Positions 12,743 through 25,500 of a stretch of 64,000 nt of DNA are shown piece after piece. Both the position numbers and the translations under genes were made by a program. The notes below the pieces were generated by a model that saw only the letters and a list, made by a program, of their open reading frames with translations, ran no database searches and was not told the DNA's origin. Within the stretch, counting starts at the first letter, position 1; each line of letters opens with the position of its first letter. This DNA comes from Cylicocyclus nassatus (Eukaryota > Nematoda > Chromadorea > Rhabditida > Strongylidae): NCBI GenBank assembly GCA_958299035.1, contig CATQJL010000112.1, positions 69,099,117 to 69,163,116 of the forward strand, read 5' to 3'.

Positions 12743-14095
12743 GGCCCGTATGCACGTACATCCCCGCGGGGAGGGGATGTGCGCTTAACCATTGAAATGA
12801 TCCCCGCTGGGGATCCCCTCCCCTCCCCGCGCGAACCCCCATATGCACAAAGACAATATCGTACAAGGGATCCCCTGTGGGGAGGGGAAGTGAACCCTCT
12901 TATGCACAAGAGGGGATCAAGAGGGGAAATCACCTTGCTTTCAAATTTTCTATGAAAAACTCTTTCTTATTTCATATTTTGACTGCAACTCATCTTCATC
13001 TCCTCATTTCAATTGATTTAGGGTTGCGGAATGTGCGTATGCAGTGACTGCGCTCGGGGCGCTAAAAATGATTTTTTCTACTCCCATTATGTTCCTGCTT
13101 TCTTGGATGCTGCCCACTTTCGTTCATGCTGCTTCATTTCAGCGTCAGAATGTTGAACTATAGAAGTTGATGTGTCTCTGCAAGCGAATGGGTAGAAGAC
13201 GTTATGCTGCCGAAAAGGGGGGGGGGGTGCCGCGCGGACGCTCAAAGCAGCATTCTAACACATAACAGAAGCTGCAAATTGTGTCAGCTCTCCATAAACG
13301 CTGTAACTATCAGCTGCATATCGTCGTTTATCCCAGGGGAATGATCCCCACCAGCCATCCCTGCTATGCACAAGGGGAACGCTGGGGAGGGGATCACTCC
13401 CCAGGGGATTTCTACTCAGAAATAGGCAAATATGCTACTTTCTAGATTTTTTCGAGGCAGCTTATGTTAAAAAAACAAGATAATGGCAACATGTCATGAA
13501 ATATGAAAGTAACAGTGTGTTTATCCAGCCTATATAGTTAAAACTATTATGTTATATGAAAAATGCGCAAATTTCCTGAATGATCAAGAACTCCTACAAA
13601 TAATCGAAATTGGCAGCTATTGTTGCTCGGATTTCTTCTCAAGAGGCGAATATAGAAAAGAAAGACAAATTGCAAGCCACAGGTCGCTGAGAGAAGAACC
13701 CGGCTTTCAAAGAAAATCCTCCATCAAAATGAACGAAATGCTTGGTAATGACTGAGCAGAACCAGAATATCCGCGTCTCTGGCATGATCTACACCATCGA
13801 ACCCCTACTTCGTTGCAGGGGATGTCGATCCCCTCCCCCGCGTTATTGAATTGAATTCGCGCATACGGGGTTCGAGTGGGGGAAGGGAAGGGATCCCCTC
13901 CCCCATTCGAACCCCGTATGCACTGGGGTTCGCTCGATCAATACCTCTGAAATCATTCACACCATCCCCGCTTAGGTGCAGGGGAAGGGATCGCTCCCCT
14001 CCCCTCTGTCATGGCGGGGTTCGGCCGAGGGGATCGTTCCCCTGGGGATCCAGCTCCCCTCCCCTCCCCAGCGGGGACGTACGTGCATACGGGCC
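12743..14095. mobile_element. PIF/Harbinger-like element with TAA target site
   Basis: Terminal inverted repeats GGCCCGTATGCACGTAC are flanked by TAA on both sides (12740-12742 and 14096-14098), the 3-bp TWA target of PIF/Harbinger elements. The interior holds many short GC-rich palindromic blocks (GGGGAGGGGATC and complement). An open frame at 13549-13755 starts MLYEKCANFLNDQELLQII but shows no transposase motif. The open frame at 13851-14195 follows the GC-rich repeats and is not a gene. Confidence 0.75.
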
Positions 14096-15175
14096 TAAAA
14101 CCCCCTTCCTCCTGGACGGAAATCCTGGGACTGCCACTGCTACATATGATTTAACAAGAAACGTTATATATCTACTAAAGATATATTTACCATAATTCGC
14201 CTGATTTTCCAATTCTTAAAAGTCCCAAAGTATAATATTTTGTAGAAATCTCTGGACCCGTTTCTAAGAGTGAGATTTGCACATTTTTTTTGCTTTAGAT
14301 CATCTCGTCGACAGTGTTAACAATTTGATCAAAAACTGTATAGTACTCATTTTGCTTTGGGACAGATGAATTAATTATTCAAAATACTCGACACTTTTGC
14401 ATTTCAAGTAACTAATGACAATCTCGAACGTTCCATTTGCGCAATTTTGGCGTCTTTATCGTATTTCTACCGTAATACCACAATGAGAAGCTGCCTCGGA
14501 GTAACGAATAGCAATGTAATTCAAACCGACTCTGGATTAGAAGTCAACAAAATTACGAGATTTTAGAAGTCAAATCTGTTCAGAAGCAAATTTTTAATGC
14601 TAAGAGGGGCACTTTTAGGGCACATGGATGTTTTCTGAAAAACCTATCCATTAAACATAATGTAGTAATACGTATAAGGGCAAAATGAAAGTACAAATAA
14701 ACGGAATGTGTCGCTTTCTGACCTGTTTATATTAGAGAGTCATTTTCTAGAGTATGGATATCTTTTGAGATCAGAATCACAACGTATTTGTAATCCAACT
14801 TGAAAAAAATTGAGATACGGTCTAATATAAAATATAAAAAATAATATATATAAAATAATATATAAAATAATATATAAAATATCCCCTGCACCGCGTTGAT
14901 TTGGTTCTAAATTTTTAGTTATTTAGTTTTCATGAAAAAAAATCAAATTGGGAAGAGGCCTATCGTATATAACTCTGGAAATTTTCTTCGCACATTCTTC
15001 AACGTTTATAGGTTTATGATATAAAAGGCTTCGCTTTCTTTTTGAACACTTCCACTCCATTACTGCATATACATCAAGAGCTCTCTAGGGCTATTTACGT
15101 TTAGAAAGAAGCCTTCTTCTGTTCTCTGTTTCCATTTACTCAGTAGCGAACAATGTGAGAGGGTAATTTGTTTGT
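14096..15175. other. No gene recognised
   Basis: AT-rich, with a short (TATAAAATAA)n-like microsatellite near 14825-14880. No exon supported. Confidence 0.4.
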
Positions 15176-15322
15176 TTTGCCTCTCGCAGCCCCCTAGCTC
15201 AAATTTTGCAAAAAATCGATAAAAATCGACATCGATCGATAACGTTTAGTCCGGATCGGTTAAGAAATGGAATTTTCTATTCGGAACATACGGCGGAGCC
15301 GGGTAAGCCAGCTAGTTATTTC
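15176..15322. repeat. Truncated copy of the CTAGCTGGCTTACCCGG element
   Basis: Contains the ATCGATAAAAATCGACATCG block, the CCGGATCGGTTAAGAAATGG block and the terminal GGCGGAGCCGGGTAAGCCAG. These match 42879-43586 and 56326-57152 in a rearranged, internally deleted form. Confidence 0.75.
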
Positions 15323-16082
15323 ATAAGCTACTCTAGCAAATTTTTATAACCCTCGTAGGTAAGTTTCAAGAATTCGTAACCTATTCTCTGGTAAATCACT
15401 ATATGACTTTCATTAAGTAAATTGGGTCTTACAGACGAAACCCTTTTTTAATAACTTCTATCTTTCCCATCCATGAGTTCAGGTACTTTTGACCTTGCAT
15501 GGTTAGACAAACTATGTAGAAAGAGTTGAAGGGAGGGGCTATATACGAAAAGACTGACCACTTCGCATATCTCATTTCGATCATTCATACTCCCCTCCCC
15601 CTCCCCGGCTTCCTTTTTCTCTCTAAGCTGCACAAGCAAAATAATCATATGCTCAAAGTCCTTGACACTTTGAGGCAGTATTAATCTCAATATCATCGAA
15701 TTGTTTTTCGTAGCATAAATACTATTTCTATTGAGTTGATGCAAACTTAGTGCATGTTTTCTATTCTGAAGAGACAATGAGGTTATAAAAATGTGTAAAA
15801 TTTTTCATTATATAATATAAAGCGAAACAAGCTTTACTAATGTATTTCAACAATCGCAAAAGGTTCGATCTACGTGAAGTTACAAACCTAAAGAATTAGG
15901 AAAACCCAAAAATTATATTTTCATCTGAAAGACCCTGCGAACTCTTAACTAGGCCACACACATATTATATAATAAGATATGTACTACTAAGATATGTATA
16001 CTTACCATATTTTTGTCATAGATGGAAAGAAAAATAAAACAAAAGTACAAACTGTCGCCTTAACCGTTACGTTGAAATTGAT
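15323..16082. other. No gene recognised
   Basis: A 109-codon frame on the minus strand (15448-15777) follows an acceptor-like TCTTCAG but has no domain, no partner exon and biased low-complexity content. I do not call it a gene. Confidence 0.35.
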
Positions 16083-16304
16083 CAGGACTCGGCACAGCTG
16101 GCTTACAAGCAAGCTTGATACCGTTTTTTTCTTACGAAAAGCAAAGGGGGTTTCGTTTTTGTAGCCGAAAATACACAAAATTTGCGACGTCGACCTTTTT
16201 TCAGTCAACGTTTCTTTTTTGGAGGATTTTAAGGGATTTTGGTCTGGGGTCAAAGGGGACTTCGTTTTCTGCATATTCTACTGGCCACCTCGTGCCGAAC
16301 CCTG
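16083..16304. mobile_element. CTCGGCAC-type MITE, copy 1
   Basis: Inverted ends CAGGACTCGGCAC and CAGGGTTCGGCAC. The centre shares GACGTCGAC and CTTTTT-rich blocks with the copy at 21533-21772. No coding capacity. Confidence 0.65.
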
Positions 16305-19254
16305 AAATTGACATTTCTGGACAACTGACGCTCGAAGAAGGCTGATTATTGTCTTCCAAAGGGGATCGTGATATGGAGTTATCATGTCGCGACAATCCAG
16401 CTATCTGGCTGAATTTGCTACAATATGCAAAATTTTATCTTTTCAACTTTCAGCTTTCTTTTCAACTTATGGGAGAGATACAGCAAGTGTGATACATAGC
16501 TGATGTGACAAGTAATTTTTTTTTGAGTAAGTTGAAGGTTTGCAGGATTTTTCCCCCTAACTTGCAGTTTGTCAAACTTTCCAAGATTGTTTGAACACTC
16601 TTGGAGGGCTCACTTTGCTCTGTTGAGCGATGTGTTTCATAGAAGTATTACCTTTTCCGGTACTTTGGAAATAAAACGCACAAACATCTAACTGTCTGTT
16701 TCTCTATATGCATTGTCCATCAAAGAAAAAAAACTAATCATATGCCTCCACAAACAATACGAAATTAAATGTCAACGGCAAAAATTACTTCCCTTTCATG
16801 ACTCTCAATAATCACGACTTTTTTAATAGTGCTCACTTTATTTTTCTAATTTCGATTTAAGCGGAATTGCAAAGTCGAAACGGACCGGTCCAATATTCTG
16901 GTGGGCCTCTTGCTTTCGTTTTTACATCCTCACTCCAAATTCATATTCCCCCATCTTCAAACTCCGAGTAATTTCGCGCTCCACAAGCCTTGGAAAAGTG
17001 GAAGTAAGCTTTCGTGAAGAGTTGAAACGAATTTAAGTTGCAACTTTCAAGAAGGCCCAAATTATTCTGATTTTTGAAAATTATCATTCTAGCAAATCGA
17101 AAAAGGTCAGCAGGTTGCACGTAGAAAAATCTTGTCACATTCTAGATTACACAGATCAATTTTTCTGAAGTCTGATAGTTATTCTGTAAAAAAAAATTCA
17201 GCTTTTTGGATACTGTAACGTATGGGGATATGCCAAAACACCAAAATTATTTTCTTTCCCAAAACGAGCCAAATTTGATTATCCTTAGGTAATGATTGAT
17301 GAAATTTTAACTTTGAAAAAACCAAAACTTTGGAAGCTTTCATATTTTTGTTGCAGCGAAGAGACGTAGATTCTAAGTGAATAGTTGTGAAAAATTCCAT
17401 ATATCAGGTCTAAAAATACGTCATTCCAGTAGAACACACCCTAAAGTGTGGCCCATTTATGATGTCTTTTCGTTTCAGAAACCAAAATTTTGGAGATAGT
17501 GAGGAAGAGACATAATGGGTAAAGACTGGCATTTATAGGATTAGAAATATTATTTTCAATTATAGGATTAGAAATATTGTGGATTTGAATAGATGTTAAA
17601 ATACTTTTTCGCTTTTGAAAAATAAAAATGTTACAAACAATAAAAAAATGGGCAGAACTTTCAAGCAACTTATTGTTAGTTGTTATATTACGTTATGTTA
17701 TATATTATCTTACATTGCTTTATTAGTAAGGAAATATCGAGTTTTTGATTACAAATTCCCAATAGCTGAAATTACAATTTCAAAATGAGGGTCAGACTAC
17801 CGCGAAGATCTAATACACGAAGTAATGTTTTGGGATTTTCGACCATTACTGCTTTTTAAGCCAATTTAGCAGCGTGGGAATGGTAAAAATATGATCACTT
17901 TGTTTTGCCTCGAAACGCATTGGTATGCCTTCCTGCTGCCAACTAATTAGTTAATGAATAAGTCCGAAGTGTAGAATTACTGCTGATCTAATGAGCCTCC
18001 TTCATTCTCATTACTTCTCTTTATATGTATGTTTTGCTTGCTGAATCATTCAGGTGATTGGAGCTAGCTTTCATTCACTTTTTGAGTTGAAATTTGGTGT
18101 AATGAAGATTAAAGTGGTGGTAACATGGCAATTTTCTTTGTATTTACCTGTAGATTTTGCATGCATTAGTCAAACAAAGTTTTCCATTTCTAAGTTTTCT
18201 CCTCTTATTTCATCTCTCGGGCCAATTTATAGGTTACCTATGTTTGGCTTTCATTGCCAATGTGGTATGATCTTGAACTCAATTCTAATATGTCTTAATG
18301 CCAAAATTGGCAGAACTTCTAAAAAAATTGTTTGATAAAGACATGCAAAATTCTTGTTAATGTTGAAAGACGATTTTACGACGCATGCTTTATTAATCCA
18401 TTGAGATGGACTGAAACGAAATTTTGCACAAATTTTTTCAGTTCTCATATTCTGTTGAATCGCGTCATTATAGGTGATTACCCTTGCGCTTATTATGGTG
18501 GGCGTGAAAAGTCGAAGTATACAAATACAAAAGATCATTAGAAACCCATTTTGCAAGAGTAGTGGAACAAGTGAATCGCAAATAACCTTTAAAACCGTTG
18601 TGGTTTATTAAAGAATAACTTCTAATAGCGAATTACAACCCCGCAAAAAATTGGTATGTAGTAGCTTTTGATATGATCAAAAATACAGCGTATATAAATC
18701 AATCAAAAAAACTTTCTTTTATTTTTCCGTGCTGCTAAAAACTTATTTTTCTGAGTGGCAACTTTTCTTTATCAAGATAAGAAACCATCGAGTCACATAT
18801 TGTACCCGAAGTTCGTTTTTATAATGTTTCAATTTACTTCTTGTCATGTTTTTTTAATCTCCGAAGTTAATCTCGATCTGGTACTTTTTTCGTAACTTTT
18901 TCCTAGTGTTCTGAAACAGAGCTCAGAAAAAGAGTTGAACATGATGATGTCATTGTATACACTTGAGATTTTGGCAAAGTGGGCATTGAATTGTCTGCAG
19001 AGATGAGGGCCTAAATAAGCTTCAAAAGCTAATTTTCAGCGAAAGCATTTAAAAATCAAAAAAACAGAGGAAATCAAGAGAATTTTTGTAGGTTGAAGAA
19101 AAATTCAAGAAATTCAATAATATATTAATATATAATTTAATATTGTATACATTTTTGATTGATGGTAATTTGATAATAGCACGTATGCGCCCAACTATAG
19201 AGTACATATATGCCTCTTTCCTCTTACAAAAAAAAAACAAGTTAATGGAAGGCA
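16305..19254. other. No gene recognised
   Basis: AT-rich. A short direct duplication of AGGATTAGAAATATT lies near 17538-17578. The 93-codon frame at 18054-18335 and its antisense partner show no domain, signal or convincing splice context. Confidence 0.35.
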
Positions 19255-19545
19255 TTGGAGGTCCCAGGTCCGTCCGGGGGGAGGGGGGGGGGGGACAAAA
19301 TCTTTTTCAAATGAAGGTGCGTGGCGTCAGCCACGCACTCCGAAAAAATTTTAGGGGTGCTTCTCGAAATTTTTGCGGGTCCCCAACCCCCAAAATCTGG
19401 AAAAAAGGGGGCGTGGCCTTTTTTTGCATTTTTAAAAAATTAAATCATTTTAAGAGAATAAACAAGTCGCTTGCACATTTTTATAACCTATATAAACAAA
19501 TTTCAAAAATTTCGCGACCTCGGTCCGCCACTGCTGGAAGGAAAT
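19255..19545. repeat. Dispersed repeat with G tract
   Basis: Diverged inverted relative of 12475-12735. It includes GCACTCCGAAAAAATTTTAG, a GGGGGGAGGGGGGGG tract and CCGCCACTGCTGG. The 136-codon open frame across it comes from the repeat. Confidence 0.5.
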
Positions 19546-20519
19546 TTTACTAGTGGCATCTAGATTTTTGCACTTAGTTCTGAAAATGGTTCTTTGTAGT
19601 CAGGATAATGATGTACTTTGATATCGTTTTAGAATTAAATCCGGGAGTACTTCATTTTCTCTCAAAGTCATTCTTTCAAAAGAGCGGAGTCTCTTCGATA
19701 CTGTTAGCTCATGACAGAGAAAATGGGCCGTTCTCAGATTGTTTTTCCAGCTTAATTGATTTTGCTAATGGGAATATTATACCCATTTCAATTTCAGTAA
19801 ACGCTCTATTCTTTGTGATTTACATATAGGTTTTATAGTGTTCAACCTTGCGTATTACAAAATGTAAACAGCTAGCAGCTTCACTTAGAAAAGAAATACA
19901 TATTATTACCTACTTTTCATAAAAAGGCAGGGCCGACTTTTCTTGTGAATGGGAGGGTATTAAATGGGAGGAAAATTCATAACAAAATGACATGTAATAG
20001 GAATAAAGCTTTTTCAACCAGCTATCATCCCTCATCTCTTTTAAGTCAACATTAGAACAAAGAAATAAAAGAGGATTACTAAAGTAACTGGAAATTGGAA
20101 AGCAAAGGGAAAGTGGGCAAAAAAGAAGAAGAATGGAGACATTCATTTTTTGATCGGAATTTTCAACATAATCTTTGAAGGATTTTTATTCTATTGCTTC
20201 ATAACATTAAGTATCTAAGAGGATTGAAGACTTATTGAGATTAGTTCTAAGTAATACTACTAAATACTTCCGGTACGGATAGTCAAGAAGATGACGCTTT
20301 CACTCAAATCCCACCATCCTCTAAGTTCCATCAAAAGACGTTGCTCCAAAAGAATAAAAAACTTTAACCGAAACTTCTATACGTTTTAATCATGGGATGT
20401 TTTGACACTCCCACTTACTATCATCACACCCTTATATATTTTTTGTTTAATGCCTATCAATATTATTACAATAAAAGGCACCGAATTGCGATCCATGCTC
20501 ACGCGTAGGATATACATAC
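19546..20519. other. No gene recognised
   Basis: AT-rich. Short frames on both strands lack domains. No supported exon. Confidence 0.35.
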
Positions 20520-20672
20520 ATGCTGTCATTCTTCCTTCTCTTCTTCCTCGTCTTGGCTGATTCGTGCTCCTTCCTTGGTACGCTTACATTGATCTTGATC
20601 AGGGTGGAGCGTAATGATCGTCCTGCTGGTCCAAGGATTTCTGTACCAAGGGATTCCATACTGATCGATTAG
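20520..20672 (+). CDS. Candidate small secreted peptide (50 aa)
   Basis: A single open frame starts MLSFFLLFFLVLADS, which has the form of a signal peptide: Met, an 11-residue hydrophobic core, then a small/polar stretch. It then reads CSFLGTLTLILIRVERNDRP and ends in SVPRDSILID before TAG. An AATAAA lies at about 20728, some 56 bp after the stop, a sensible polyadenylation distance. I see no homologue, no dibasic processing site and only one cysteine. The second hydrophobic run could instead make it a short membrane peptide. The frame could be chance or one exon of a larger gene. Confidence 0.35.
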   Translation: MLSFFLLFFLVLADSCSFLGTLTLILIRVERNDRPAGPRISVPRDSILID

Positions 20673-21038
20673 CGAGATTAAGGGTCAAAATGGCCAATCA
20701 GTTGCTGAAAGAGCAAAGAAATAAATCTCATAACCCTTTTTGAATTGTAATCAGATCTTTGGTACTAGATCTAAGCTCTATTTCTATTGGGCTGTCCTAA
20801 AAGAAAACTCTTTATTTTTGATTGGAACAAGATGTTTTTGTTCCTCTTGCAGACTAAGCGTATCATTTGACAGAGCAAAGCAAGCTCCACAAAATGGCCG
20901 CCGAAGTCGTCATCCAGATTAAGTTTGGAAAATCGAAAATATTTCATCACCTGGAGATTGCACTTCTACAAAAACAATCCTTCAGCCCTCCAACTTGATT
21001 GTTATAAAGAAGACATATAGTTACCCTTTGATGCAACG

Positions 21039-21182
21039 GGATTGGCGGCCGGAAGGCGGGGCGTTGTGACCTAGTTGAAGCTAAAAATGATCAAAAAGTA
21101 CGTGCGCGACAGAGACGCAGAGGGTTGAGCGCGCGAGCGCCCTTTATTGGGCCACAAAGCCCCGCCTTCCAGTCGCCAATCC
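21039..21182. mobile_element. GC-rich short inverted-repeat element
   Basis: About 24-bp inverted ends (GGATTGGCGGCCGGAAGGCG and a diverged complement ending at 21182) surround a GC-rich centre with GCGCGCGAGCGCC. No target duplication was read with confidence. Confidence 0.6.
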
Positions 21183-21532
21183 AAACTGAATCAAAACTCA
21201 ATGCCGGGATTTCTCCTCGCATAGAAAAAGAAAAGTGAAAAATATTATCGAAAGTGGTAAACTCCGCCCCCAGCCCCTCCCACATACGTCATGGTATACT
21301 ACAAAACTTAATAAGTATAACCTTGAAATTTTACTTCTTTATACACCTTGGTAATCGAGAAATACCAAGTCTAACATAAGAAACCGAAAAAAGTGACATC
21401 TTCACATTTTCTGGACTAAGTTTCCAAATTTTGAGTTTGGGGAGAAATCCACCAAGTACCTTTTGGTACCACCATGCGTCTAGTGTATAATGACCAAGTT
21501 GGAGGTCCGTAGGAATTGAAAGGAGTTCCGAT

Positions 21533-21772
21533 CAAGGCTCGGCACGAGTAGCATCAGGAAAATTTCAGAACGAAGTCTCCTCTGATTTAAAAAATTTCAT
21601 ACGAAGTCGCCTTTGACCCTAAAATTGAAGCGTAAAAACCCGCCAAAAAACGAAACGTCGACTTAAAAATCGCAATTTTGGAGTCGTTTCGACCACGCAA
21701 ACGATATCCCCTTTGCTTTTTGTCCCAAAAACGATATTCAGCTTGACCCGATGCCAGCAGTGCCGAGCCTTG
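21533..21772. mobile_element. CTCGGCAC-type MITE, copy 2
   Basis: Inverted ends CAAGGCTCGGCAC match exactly at both termini, and the surrounding GAT/GATC flanks are similar. Related to 16083-16304. The frame on the minus strand across it is not a gene. Confidence 0.75.
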
Positions 21773-22564
21773 GATCCGATATTTGTAGGGCAGTTAAATT
21801 TCACCTAGATTGCGGCTTACATAGACGAATCTTCAAAAGTCACTAGAGCTTGCTTAGCTCCACATGATTCCCAGCTTGATTTATTCGGAAGAAAAGTTTA
21901 CTTTCAGAACAACATAATGAATACTTCCGTGTAGAATATTGACGTAGCTGACGTAGGAAATCTTCATGAGACATGTGCCATAAAGCATACTTCCAATCAC
22001 GAATTATGACTTCATACGATATCGTTCCCGCCTATTCCTTCAATCCTTCCCAATCCTTACTGGTCATTTCATTTCCTTACAAAGAACACTTGTATATACT
22101 AACTACTTTGTGCATTTATCTCAGCAAGCAATTACGTGAGGGCAGTAATCGCTTAGAATCACCTTGAGTGGGTGAATTCCCGGAGGAATGCGTGACTAGT
22201 CCTACGCGTACTCATTTACGAATTAGAAGCATGTACTATTCAGAAAACATCGTCAGATTCGACTTACTTTGAACTAATAGTTCAGCTCTAGTGAATCTCT
22301 CCTTGACGGTTTATTGAATTTCACTTTTTACTGCCTCACTCGTCATGGCTCATTTTTTATGCCTATTGTGCAGTCAGATTCGTAATGAGTAATTTTCTCC
22401 ATCATTTTCTCCAGTACGCCTTCGAAATGCAGCCTGGTCATTGAGTAAATTCTGTCCTGCTTTGCGCTTGAATTTGCTTGTAGTGCAATTCATGCAAACC
22501 TCCATAGTTTTCCTACTTCGATTAAAGTTTAGAAAAATCGCTACGATAGGTATCCAGTACAAAT
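21773..22564. other. No gene recognised
   Basis: Intergenic sequence up to the left arm of the foldback element. No supported exon. Confidence 0.3.
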
Positions 22565-25500
22565 TACAATACCACCCGTAATTTGTGAAAAAAAATGGCG
22601 GCGGCACTTAACTTACGCGGCGCCGCCGAAGTTAGGTGACTTTTGCCGCGTCGCGCGGCAAAAGTCAGCGGAAAAGCGGCCAAAGTCACCTAACTTTGTC
22701 GCGCAACGCCTAACTTTTTATAAAAAAAGACCTTATCTTGATTCAAAATTTATGAATTCTATATATAAGAGTACCATTCAACTCAGCTCGGCGAGGCGCA
22801 TCTTCCAATATACGGATGTGCCTAGTTGTGGGATATAAGTTTCTTTCCTGGAATTTTAGTGTAAATGGACCATTCAGTGTGCTTATTCCAGAGGCTACGT
22901 ACACATTCTATTGAGCACAGCAGAAATAGGGCAGGTATAGTTTAAGAGCTCATTCTGCATGGATATATGTGAAACTGGGCAGCTCATTCTGCATGGATAT
23001 GTGTGAAAGTGGGCTTTTCTCGGCGAAGTATGACGGGTCCCAAAATGCAGGAAGACAAAGGGAAATGGTTGGAAATCGCATGAGAAGCACATATCGCGGA
23101 ATGCCGCGCGTGCTGTGCAATGTACAATACCACTCACAGAACGGGAATTGCGCGAAATTCCAGAAATTTCGCGATTCCGGATTATCGCAAATTATGCAGC
23201 GCCATAACTTCCTTCGGAATTAATATATTCTAAATTCGAAAGCAGCACTGTGTTCATCTCGTCAAGGCGAATCTTTCTACATACGTCATGTCATCTATAT
23301 CTTGTTTTCAGTTTTCTCAAATTGTTCTGAGGAGGTCCCTTTGCAAGTATGTAACGCAGCGCCTATCCAACTTGAAAGCTTCCAGTAAGCACCATTCGAT
23401 AGTGCTCTTCTTGTGCATTAAAGTGCGCTAGTAAGCTGCCGCAGACTTCTTTTCAAAAGAGAAAAAAGCGTTGGTAAATTCTGGAAAAATCACTCGTTTC
23501 CAGATTCTACTCGCCGTAACTTTCTTTGGAGTGGATATTTTCTGAATCCGAAAAATGCATTGTGCTCAGCTCATCAAGGCAAATCTTTCGGTATGCAGAA
23601 TGTCCTTGATATCTCGATTTCAGTATTCTCAAAATTTTCTGCGGACGTCTCTTCGCAAAGGTGTGAAGCAGCGCGTATTGCCCCCAGTACATTCAGAAAG
23701 AAATTTTCGATAGTACTTCTTTTGTAGATTATGGAGCGCTAGAAAGTAGCCGCACACTCCTTTTCAAAGGAGTTAGAAGGGCTGGTGAATTCTGGAAAAA
23801 TCATGTCCTTCTAAATTTTTCTCAACGTAACTCTAAAATATGAAGCTCTCTTGCTAAGCAGATGTGATTTTCGTAACCAGCAGGTCGGATAACCCTTAAG
23901 TGCAAGTTTTCCAAGATGTTCAAGTAATTTCATTTTTTCTCGTTTTACGCTCTGAAGCTCGCCGGTGGATTTTGGTCAAAATGTCGATGATCTCGAATTG
24001 ACAGGAAACTTCGCTTACAGAGGTTTTCGAACACGCTCTTTACGAAAATCGTGGTCTTTGAGGATTACAGGGTCTTTTTGGTGAGATACGGTGAGGTGAC
24101 TGTAACTGCATCACGAAAGTGCGTAAATTGGCCCGCACTTCTCGCGTATCTGTCAGCAACCTTGCCTGCTTGCTTTTCTCAGTCAAAGTTACTAGGAACT
24201 GCGCTACCGAATGGTGCATGAATCAGGCTCCAGTCTGTAAAAATCACCGAGTTACAAGCCTATGAAAACACGTCCTCATGAATTTTGCCCAAAATCTAAA
24301 GATCGCAAATCTCGTCGAAATTCCACCGTGAGCGCTTGTATGACACTCGCATTGCGGATATTGTGTTCGCTTCGCCCAAAAACTCCCACTGTCTTGAATA
24401 TGGTACTTGCATATGCTTCAGCTGCTCAGTTGAATATCAGAGCTATTTCAGTGGCTAGAACTCAAACTACTAAATCTAACACAATAAGATCCATTAAGGA
24501 CGCGAAAGATTTTGATCAGCGTGTTGTACAAGCGCTCACGGTGGAATTTCGACGAGATTTGCGATCTTTAGATTTTGGGCAAAATTCATGAGGACGTGTT
24601 TTCATAGGCTTGTAACTCGGTGATTTTTACAGGCTGGAGCCTGATTCATGCACCATTCGGTAGCGCAGTTCCTAGTAACTTTGACTGAGAAAAGCAAGCA
24701 GGCAAGGTTGCTGACAGATACGCGAGAAGTGCGGGCCAATTTACGCACTTTCGTGATGCAGTTACAGTCACCTCACCGTATCTCACCAAAAAGACCCTGT
24801 AATCCTCAAAGACCACGATTTTCGTAAAGAGCGTGTTCGAAAACCTCTGTAAGCGAAGTTTCCTGTCAATTCGAGATCATCGACATTTTGACCAAAATCC
24901 ACCGGCGAGCTTCAGAGCGTAAAACGAGAAAAAATGAAATTACTTGAACATCTTGGAAAACTTGCACTTAAGGGTTATCCGACCTGCTGGTTACGAAAAT
25001 CACATCTGCTTAGCAAGAGAGCTTCATATTTTAGAGTTACGTTGAGAAAAATTTAGAAGGACATGATTTTTCCAGAATTCACCAGCCCTTCTAACTCCTT
25101 TGAAAAGGAGTGTGCGGCTACTTTCTAGCGCTCCATAATCTACAAAAGAAGTACTATCGAAAATTTCTTTCTGAATGTACTGGGGGCAATACGCGCTGCT
25201 TCACACCTTTGCGAAGAGACGTCCGCAGAAAGTTTTGAGAATACTGAAATCGAGATATCAAGGACATTCTGCATACCGAAAGATTTGCCTTGATGAGCTG
25301 AGCACAATGCATTTTTCGGATTCAGAAAATATCCACTCCAAAGAAAGTTACGGCGAGTAGAATCTGGAAACGAGTGATTTTTCCAGAATTTACCAACGCT
25401 TTTTTCTCTTTTGAAAAGAAGTCTGCGGCAGCTTACTAGCGCACTATAATGCACAAGAAGAGCACTATCGAATGGTGCTTACTGGAAGCTTTCAAGTTGG

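Noticed and set aside
13851..14195. 114-codon Gly/Pro/Arg-rich frame
   Set aside because: It is generated by GC-rich palindromic blocks of the Harbinger-like element.
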